NCBI GenBank assembly: GCA_002711185.1
Contig: PAHL01000058.1
Location: 32,048 to 37,216 of the forward strand
Direction: 5' to 3'
DNA from: Flavobacteriaceae bacterium
GTDB taxonomy: Bacteria > Bacteroidota > Bacteroidia > Flavobacteriales > Flavobacteriaceae
DNA: 5,169 nt
This document shows, piece by piece, positions 1 through 5,169 of the stretch (its first letter is position 1; every line of letters starts with the position of its first letter). The position numbers were made by a program, and so were the translations under genes. The notes below the pieces were generated by a model. That model had not been told where the DNA came from and ran no database searches. It was given only the letters and a program-made list of their open reading frames with translations.

Positions 1-1919
1 ATAAGTTTAATGTATTATTTGAGAGACTCAAAAATTTTATTTCAATTTTTGAGGAAATAATTTTGAATATTAATCAAAATTTTAATTTTGGAAACTTAAA
101 TCAGGATGGGTTTAAAATAATTTTGAGATCATATATAATAAGGATACTTAATACTGACAGAAAAAATAAAATCACCTTTTCTGATATTTCAATTGGATTT
201 TTATATCATTTATTAAAGTCAACAAAATTAAATTTAAAAAATTTAAAAAATATTGAAAATAAAAACCTTTTAAAAGTATTAATGATCGGCACTAAAAAAT
301 CTGACCAAAATAAAAAAGTCATCATTAAGGAAATATCTTCATCTATAAAGATATTTTTAGAAAAAAATATTTTTATTGGTACTACCTTTTCGCAAAAAGA
401 AAAAATTTATTACAATGATCTTGCTTTTAGTCTCATAGCTGAGAATAATCTACCTTTTTGGAGAAGAAGTGAAAGTTTTAATATTGGCGATGCATATAAA
501 ATTTTTGAAAATGCTATTTTGAAAAAAAGGATACTTGATCTTAGTTCACTTTTAGTTAATGATAAACTCCTTTTGAATCTCTCGAATTACACAAAAAAGA
601 AGAGTGATGTCTTTAAAACAAAATTCATTGAATCAATTAAGGATTCACTTAAGTTAATTAAAAGAAAAAAAATTTATAATTTATTCATAGAGTTAAATGA
701 AGAAAAAAAATTTGATAGTTTTTTTAGAAAATTTAATTTAAAGATTATTCAAAACCAAAAAAAATTATCAAGTTTAAACTTACCTAATAATTTTGAAACA
801 TTAGCATATTATATTGAGTTTGGTTCGATCCAAACCATACAAAAGAATATAGGTAAGAGAGAATTGTACAATAATCTCCTTTTCTTATTAAAAAAAGACA
901 AACTAAGAATTAGGAAATTGATTTATGACTCATCAAAAAATAAATCTAAAATATCATCAATATTATCAATATTTCCTAAAAGTAAGAAAGACAAATTTTT
1001 GGACATAATTGATCCAAAACTAAATGAAAGGATAACTTTGTTTTCAGAAATAATTTTCAAAATATATAAAAAGACTTTTCTAGATGGTTTGGAATTAAAA
1101 AATACTGAAGAGCTTTATATTTATTCCTCATTTCTTTGGTCAAAGTCAAGCTTTATAATTTATGACATCGATGAATTTATGCTTGATCTTTTGAAAAAAT
1201 TCACGAAAAACAACCAAATTGGAAGTAAGGATTTTTTCGATAAAATTAAAAAATCAAAATTTTATGTATCAAAACTTAATGAAACTTTAATAGAGAATAT
1301 ATATTTGAAAAGTATTTTAATTGAAAAAAATCAAATTAAAAATGAGAATGTCGGAGTGAATATTGATCCGAAGAATATCAAGGATAAAATTCCAGTTAAA
1401 GCTGATAGCTCTAAATATATAAATATCAATAATTCAGGATTAGTTTTATTATGGCCCTTCCTATATAGTTTATTTGAAAAGTTAGGATATTTAGAAAACA
1501 AAAAATTTAAAAGTGAAGATTTAAGGCAAAAGAGCATATTACTTACCCATTATTTAGTTTTTAAAAATTTAGATTTTAAAGAAGAAGAACTAATTTTAAA
1601 TAAAATAATGCTTGGTGTTAAAATCAGCTATGAAATAGATATCTCCCAAAATTTATCAAATATTGAATTAGAGATGTGTGACTCTCTAATTGAGGGAGTA
1701 ATTAAAAATTGGGATAAAATGGCTAATACCTCGCCGCAAACATTTAGGGAAACTTTTTTGTCAAGAAACGGGGTTCTTAATAAAAAAGATAGTTCAAACT
1801 ATTCTTTACATGTAGAAAAAAAACCATATGATATAATACTTACCACTATACCATGGAATATAAATAGAATTCAAACTTTATTTATGGATAATGTTATTAA
1901 CGTTGAATGGCAAAAATAA
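1..1919 (+). CDS. Contractile injection system tape measure protein (CIS_TMP family, Afp14-like), 5' end cut by window
   Basis: The visible part is 638 codons (first full codon at base 3, stop TAA 1917-1919). It is a putative tape-measure/assembly protein of an extracellular contractile injection system, expected in the particle's inner tube or at its assembly site. The best evidence is the C-terminal block, visible residues about 477-638: NSGLVLLWPFL, then FEKLGYL, a helix around LLTHYLVF, LNKIMLGV, the TSPQTFRETFLSRNGVL stretch (from residue 576) and a closing PWNINRIQ...VEW. This order is typical of the CIS_TMP family. Near the left edge, FEEIILNINQNFNFGNL (residues 16-32) resembles the conserved N-terminal strand pair with its LDLG-like turn. 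Because that strand begins before the only nearby start codon (TTG at 63), I place the true start upstream of the window. The middle (about 100-470) is Lys/Asn/Ile-rich, helical-looking and not recognisable. No membrane segment or signal peptide is evident. The gene is followed one base later by its ATPase partner, so the two are probably co-transcribed. Family assignment is confident; a length-ruler role is inferred from the family name and Afp14. Confidence 0.87.
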   Translation, partial: KFNVLFERLKNFISIFEEIILNINQNFNFGNLNQDGFKIILRSYIIRILNTDRKNKITFSDISIGFLYHLLKSTKLNLKNLKNIENKNLLKVLMIGTKKSDQNKKVIIKEISSSIKIFLEKNIFIGTTFSQKEKIYYNDLAFSLIAENNLPFWRRSESFNIGDAYKIFENAILKKRILDLSSLLVNDKLLLNLSNYTKKKSDVFKTKFIESIKDSLKLIKRKKIYNLFIELNEEKKFDSFFRKFNLKIIQNQKKLSSLNLPNNFETLAYYIEFGSIQTIQKNIGKRELYNNLLFLLKKDKLRIRKLIYDSSKNKSKISSILSIFPKSKKDKFLDIIDPKLNERITLFSEIIFKIYKKTFLDGLELKNTEELYIYSSFLWSKSSFIIYDIDEFMLDLLKKFTKNNQIGSKDFFDKIKKSKFYVSKLNETLIENIYLKSILIEKNQIKNENVGVNIDPKNIKDKIPVKADSSKYININNSGLVLLWPFLYSLFEKLGYLENKKFKSEDLRQKSILLTHYLVFKNLDFKEEELILNKIMLGVKISYEIDISQNLSNIELEMCDSLIEGVIKNWDKMANTSPQTFRETFLSRNGVLNKKDSSNYSLHVEKKPYDIILTTIPWNINRIQTLFMDNVINVEWQK

Positions 1920-1920
1920 A

Positions 1921-3261
1921 ATGAGTAAAAAAATAAAAGATAACGCTTTTACAATTCAGAACGAAATAAACTGGCTCATAACCCTTATTGATAATAGATT
2001 AAAAAGCTTTTTTGAAAATACAGAGTTTGATTATATATCACCACCTAATATTGAAAATGATTCCAGTAATTATGCCAACTTTTTACAAGAAAACCAATTA
2101 TCTGATATGGAGAGAGTAATTCTTATCTCCACAATCTCATCTTATTTTCAGGTTCAAATTTTTGATAAATTTTTAATTAAAAATAAAGTTTTGGACCAAC
2201 CTTTCACTGAATTTGGTGGAAAGGTTGTTAGCAATAGAAACTTATTTATTCCTACGTTGGAAACCATTTCTTTTATTTTTCACAATAATAGTATTCAGGG
2301 TAAAATTCATATTCAAACTTTCTTTGAGGACGATCACATATTTAAGAAAAAAAATATACTTTATATAAATTATGATGATTCATTTGATTCATTTTTATTT
2401 TCAACCTTATCATTGAGTGCAGAGTTTATTCAGTTTATCAGTTTGGGAAAAAAATACAGACCAACCTATAGTTCAAATTTCCCTGCCAATATTTTAAGTA
2501 CTGCTCTAGATTGGGAAGATTTAATTTTAGATAAAAATATAATTGATGAATTAAAAACAATAAACACATGGGTTAAATACAGTGTTGAAATTAAAAATGA
2601 TAATAGTTTATTGAAAAAAATAAATAGTGGTTACAAAGCACTTTTTTATGGCCCCCCAGGAACAGGAAAAACATTGACTGCTTCATTATTGGGTAAAATG
2701 AATAGTCTAGATGTATACCGGGTTGATTTATCTCAAATAGTATCTAAGTACATTGGTGAAACAGAAAAGAACTTATCCAGGATTTTTGACATCGCTGAAA
2801 ATAAAAATTGGATACTTTTTTTTGATGAAGCTGAATCATTGTTTTCAAAAAGAACCTCAGTTGGTGACTCAAAAGATAAATTTGCCAATCAACAAACTGC
2901 TTATTTACTTCAGCGTGTTGAAAATTATAATGGATTAATAATCTTAGCAACCAATTTGAAACCTAATATTGACGACGCATTCTCAAGAAGACTTCAATCT
3001 GTAATTTATTATAAACTTCCAAATAAATCTCAAAAGCTTAAACTATGGATGAACGCCCTAGACTCTATTTCAAATTTGACTAAAAACGATTTAAATGATA
3101 TCTCCACAAATTATGAATTAAGTGGTGGGTCAATTAAAAATGTAATTCAGCATGCATGGCTTTTATCAAAGCAAGAAAATACTGAGATTACTATAAATCA
3201 TATAAGATTGGGAATAAAAAGGGAATTAAATAAAGAGGGAAAAGTTTTTGAATTAGATTAA
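1921..3261 (+). CDS. eCIS AAA+ ATPase (Afp15/Pvc15-like)
   Basis: This 446-residue cytoplasmic AAA+ ATPase is of the type encoded in nearly every Afp/PVC-like extracellular contractile injection locus, where it is thought to aid particle assembly. Residues 1-180 form a divergent, probably family-specific N-terminal domain. The linker ALDWEDLIL (195-203) precedes the AAA module, as is usual in this family. Walker A is GPPGTGKT (244-251, K250). The VYRVDLSQIVSKYIGETEKNL stretch (265-285) carries the pore-loop region. Walker B is ILFFDE (298-303, D302 and E303). Sensor 1 is ILATN (N345). Arginines R356-R357 in AFSRRLQS are the finger candidates, and LSGGSIKN (400-407) is sensor 2. All catalytic positions look intact. 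I chose the ATG at 1921, one base after the preceding stop, over the in-frame ATG at 1891, which would overlap the tape-measure gene by 29 bases. No Shine-Dalgarno sequence is visible; the leader is A-rich and translation is probably coupled. ClpV-type double AAA domains are absent, which argues for eCIS rather than a type VI system. Confidence 0.93.
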   Translation: MSKKIKDNAFTIQNEINWLITLIDNRLKSFFENTEFDYISPPNIENDSSNYANFLQENQLSDMERVILISTISSYFQVQIFDKFLIKNKVLDQPFTEFGGKVVSNRNLFIPTLETISFIFHNNSIQGKIHIQTFFEDDHIFKKKNILYINYDDSFDSFLFSTLSLSAEFIQFISLGKKYRPTYSSNFPANILSTALDWEDLILDKNIIDELKTINTWVKYSVEIKNDNSLLKKINSGYKALFYGPPGTGKTLTASLLGKMNSLDVYRVDLSQIVSKYIGETEKNLSRIFDIAENKNWILFFDEAESLFSKRTSVGDSKDKFANQQTAYLLQRVENYNGLIILATNLKPNIDDAFSRRLQSVIYYKLPNKSQKLKLWMNALDSISNLTKNDLNDISTNYELSGGSIKNVIQHAWLLSKQENTEITINHIRLGIKRELNKEGKVFELD

Positions 3262-3287
3262 TTTAAAAATCAAAAATTAATCTAATT
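3251..3287. terminator. Perfect 14-bp hairpin at the convergent gene junction, possible bidirectional terminator
   Basis: The arm at 3251-3264 (AATTAGATTAATTT) is the exact reverse complement of 3274-3287, with the 9-base loop AAAAATCAA between them. It covers the stop codons of both the ATPase (3259-3261) and the receptor (3263-3265 on the minus strand), so it lies where both transcripts should end. Only two of the 14 pairs are G-C, and neither side has a clean U-tract after the stem. It is therefore not a textbook intrinsic terminator. In such AT-rich DNA some chance is possible, but the position makes a role in ending or protecting the two mRNAs plausible. Confidence 0.5.
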
Positions 3288-5169
3288 AAAAGGTTTCTAG
3301 GGTTTTGTGGAATATATGGGCTATTTTCTGCGCCTGCTGTGTTATTATACCAACTAGTGTAATCTGATTTTCCACTTGCTAAAGTATACTGATTTCTGCT
3401 ATCAGGAACATCAAAAAATGCTCTTGCTTTTCTTATTCCAGGGTGGTAATATAATTTATTTAAAATATTATTCAAAGAAAGACTTAAATAGATATTTGGT
3501 ATTTTTTTATGTCTTAATATTAGGTTCGAGTTTAAAATAAAATAAGATGGAATTTCTCTACTGTAATTTAGTCCATAATTTCCCTGTACTGTAGTATCTT
3601 CTCCAACAGGTCTAGATGAAACAAAGTTACCACGTAAATTAATACTGGCGTTGAATTTTTTTAGATTTAAAAAACTAGTAACCCCAAAGTTTAGCCTGTA
3701 TTGTGAAATATCAGCAAGTGTTATTTCATTTCCATCTGAGTCAATAGTTTTAGGTGAGGTGTAATTTCCATTTAAATTAAATCTTAATTTTTTGGACCTG
3801 GAGTTTAATTTTAAGCTAAACATCCCACCAGAAATATCGTACTGGTCAACATTAGTATGCCTGGAGTAGTTACCAGCAGACACTAATTTTATAGCATCAA
3901 AAACCGAATAATTAAAAAGTCCTAAATTCCAACTAAATGTTTTGTTTTTTGATTCTCCTAAGATTGATAAATCTAAATAATTGATTCCTTCAGGTTGTAA
4001 TTGCGGATTTGTGACCCTTATACCTGCAGTGCTATACCTAGCCCATAATGTCGGTTGCTGAAATCCACGAGAGTAATTTGCTTTGATAACTAGATATTTA
4101 TTGTTAGTGTAGACAAGGCCAAATCTTGGTAAAAAAACCTCGTAGCCTTTAGTTGCGCTATTTCTTTGTTTTTGTTTATCGAATCTAATGCCATAGTTTA
4201 GAATAAAATTATTTCCGATTTTATAGCTACCCTGAATAAAAACCCCAAGATCAATTAGAGAATAAAGATTACTTCCTGGATTATGAATTGCGTTAGAGGT
4301 AATACTTCCGCCAGCTGTGCCATACTCTTGTGCATAACTTTGATCTATTTGATTGTCAAGAAAGTCACTACCTCTCCAGTTTGAATCATAGAAAACCAGA
4401 TAATCTCCTTGTGATGAGGTTAGTCTGTAATCAACTCCTGACATGAATTTAAATTTTTCAGTATCATAATATATTCTTCCCTCAAAACGTCCTTGAGTTG
4501 CTTGATAGAAATAATATCTGTTTAACCAACCATGAAATTTTTCACTTGTTGGATCTGAACTCAAAAATGTTGCAGGTATTGTCTGAGGAATTATATTGTC
4601 TCCAATTTGGTATACAGGATATCTATTCTTAATAGAGTCATATTGAATTAAATCTATTAGTGTCAGGTTTCCACCAGGGTTTGCAAATGGTTTAAATAAG
4701 ACACGAACAGTCTCTCTTCCTAGGCTATGATTTTTGAATGATGATTGAACAGACACACTAATTTTTTCGCTAAGTTTATTATCATATTTTAAAAATAAAG
4801 TTTTGTTTTGAGGAGCCCAGTTGGCTCCATTTTTTGATGGTGCATTTTCCATGTCGTTATACCATCCTCCCCATCCCTCAACATTTTTCCAAAATCTGTA
4901 GCCAACCATAATATTTCTGAAAGAGAGTTTTGCTTCAAGAAAATAATCTCTTGATGCATTTGAAGGAGTCATTGGATTTCCGTTTATACTTCCCTGATAA
5001 GCATCTTTATCATATTGAAGTGCTAAATTTTTTCCTTCATCACTTAGTTGTATTTTTCCTCCTACGATATCATAAAGATTTTGATACCCAGAATAGTCAT
5101 TAGTAAATGATATTATCGAAGTTGAACTTGAATTTATATCTGTAGTTAGATGATCATATTCTAGTTTAT
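3263..5169 (-). CDS. TonB-dependent outer-membrane receptor, C-terminal barrel part, 5' end cut by window
   Basis: The visible part is 634 codons, open to the right edge. The Met at 4970-4972 is internal: the 65 codons before it have no stop and read on as barrel-like sequence (for example NDYSGYQNLYDIVGGKIQLS). The protein would import a ligand across the outer membrane, energised by TonB-ExbBD. Family signs are many alternating, aromatic-rich strands separated by long polar loops; GIRFDKQ followed by PRFGLVY (about 4110-4200); NYSRGFQQPTLWARYS and then NPQLQPEGINYLDLSI (about 3967-4085), the conserved receptor motif; LNNILNKLYYHPGIRKA (about 3419-3475), the usual LxNLxdxxY-PG-R signature; and a final strand LLIRLIFDF ending in Phe, the outer-membrane insertion signal. 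A loop of about 40 residues precedes the last strand. The plug domain, TonB box and signal peptide would lie outside the window. There is no SusD partner downstream, and the C-terminus does not point to a specific ligand, so siderophore, vitamin or other substrates remain open. It is transcribed against the eCIS operon and probably unrelated to it. Confidence 0.92.
   Translation of the reverse strand, partial: KLEYDHLTTDINSSSTSIISFTNDYSGYQNLYDIVGGKIQLSDEGKNLALQYDKDAYQGSINGNPMTPSNASRDYFLEAKLSFRNIMVGYRFWKNVEGWGGWYNDMENAPSKNGANWAPQNKTLFLKYDNKLSEKISVSVQSSFKNHSLGRETVRVLFKPFANPGGNLTLIDLIQYDSIKNRYPVYQIGDNIIPQTIPATFLSSDPTSEKFHGWLNRYYFYQATQGRFEGRIYYDTEKFKFMSGVDYRLTSSQGDYLVFYDSNWRGSDFLDNQIDQSYAQEYGTAGGSITSNAIHNPGSNLYSLIDLGVFIQGSYKIGNNFILNYGIRFDKQKQRNSATKGYEVFLPRFGLVYTNNKYLVIKANYSRGFQQPTLWARYSTAGIRVTNPQLQPEGINYLDLSILGESKNKTFSWNLGLFNYSVFDAIKLVSAGNYSRHTNVDQYDISGGMFSLKLNSRSKKLRFNLNGNYTSPKTIDSDGNEITLADISQYRLNFGVTSFLNLKKFNASINLRGNFVSSRPVGEDTTVQGNYGLNYSREIPSYFILNSNLILRHKKIPNIYLSLSLNNILNKLYYHPGIRKARAFFDVPDSRNQYTLASGKSDYTSWYNNTAGAENSPYIPQNPRNLLIRLIFDF

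Noticed and set aside
1..60. Frame-1 reading ending in TAA at 58-60 as the tail of an upstream gene, with GAGGAA as the ribosome site for TTG63
   Set aside because: The tape-measure frame is itself open through this stretch and matches the family's N-terminal fold, so the frame-1 tail would have to overlap it completely.
331..356. 9-bp inverted repeat AAATATCTT / AAGATATTT with an 8-base loop
   Set aside because: It is almost purely A-T, inside a coding region, and expected by chance at this base composition.
1331..1537. 68-codon minus-strand reading frame
   Set aside because: It lies opposite the conserved C-terminal block of the tape-measure gene, with no recognisable protein content.
1891..1920. 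ATPase start at ATG 1891
   Set aside because: It adds ten residues (MLLTLNGKNK) encoded by the other gene's conserved C-terminal end. ATG 1921, directly after the stop, is the simpler start.
2744..2950. Overlapping short reading frames on both strands (minus 2744-2950, plus 2753-2938)
   Set aside because: Both sit over the Walker B to sensor 1 region of the ATPase, whose own frame is strongly conserved; they are shadows.
1..3261. Type VI secretion (T6SSiii) instead of eCIS
   Set aside because: The ATPase is a single-AAA Afp15-type protein, not a ClpV/TssH with two AAA domains, and it pairs with a CIS_TMP protein, as in eCIS loci.
3263..5169. Receptor as an SusC-type glycan transporter or as part of the injection system
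   Set aside because: No SusD-like gene lies downstream, the receptor runs on the opposite strand to the eCIS operon, and nothing in the visible barrel links it to either role.

Overview
The window is an AT-rich, fully coding stretch. It most likely comes from a Bacteroidota chromosome, probably Flavobacteriia-like. The reasons are the very low GC, the lysine/asparagine-rich proteins, A-rich rather than Shine-Dalgarno leaders, a large TonB-dependent receptor ending in phenylalanine, and a contractile-injection gene pair common in that phylum. The phylum call is inference; no marker gene is present.

Left part (1-3261, plus strand): the 3' end of an extracellular contractile injection system (eCIS; Afp/PVC/AlgoCIS-like) operon. 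The first gene is the tape-measure-type protein (CIS_TMP family, Afp14 position). It is cut by the left edge, because its frame is open to base 3 and the residues before the first available start codon belong to the conserved N-terminal fold. One base after its stop comes the AAA+ ATPase of the Afp15 type, with intact Walker A, Walker B, sensor 1, arginine and sensor 2 motifs. Together they would act in assembly of a phage-tail-like particle: the tape-measure protein would relate to tube length, and the ATPase is the characteristic assembly ATPase of eCIS loci.

Right part (3263-5169, minus strand): the barrel end of a TonB-dependent outer-membrane receptor, converging on the eCIS operon with one base between the two stop codons. 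Its start and its plug domain lie beyond the right edge, because its frame is also open to the window end. A perfect 14-bp inverted repeat with a 9-base loop spans both stop codons and may serve both transcripts as a terminator.

There is no intergenic stretch longer than a few bases, and I see no RNA gene, mobile element, CRISPR array or integration signature. The eCIS is a described class of system. The notable points are that the operon ends right after the ATPase, with no cap or toxin gene following, and that the middle of the tape-measure protein is highly divergent.
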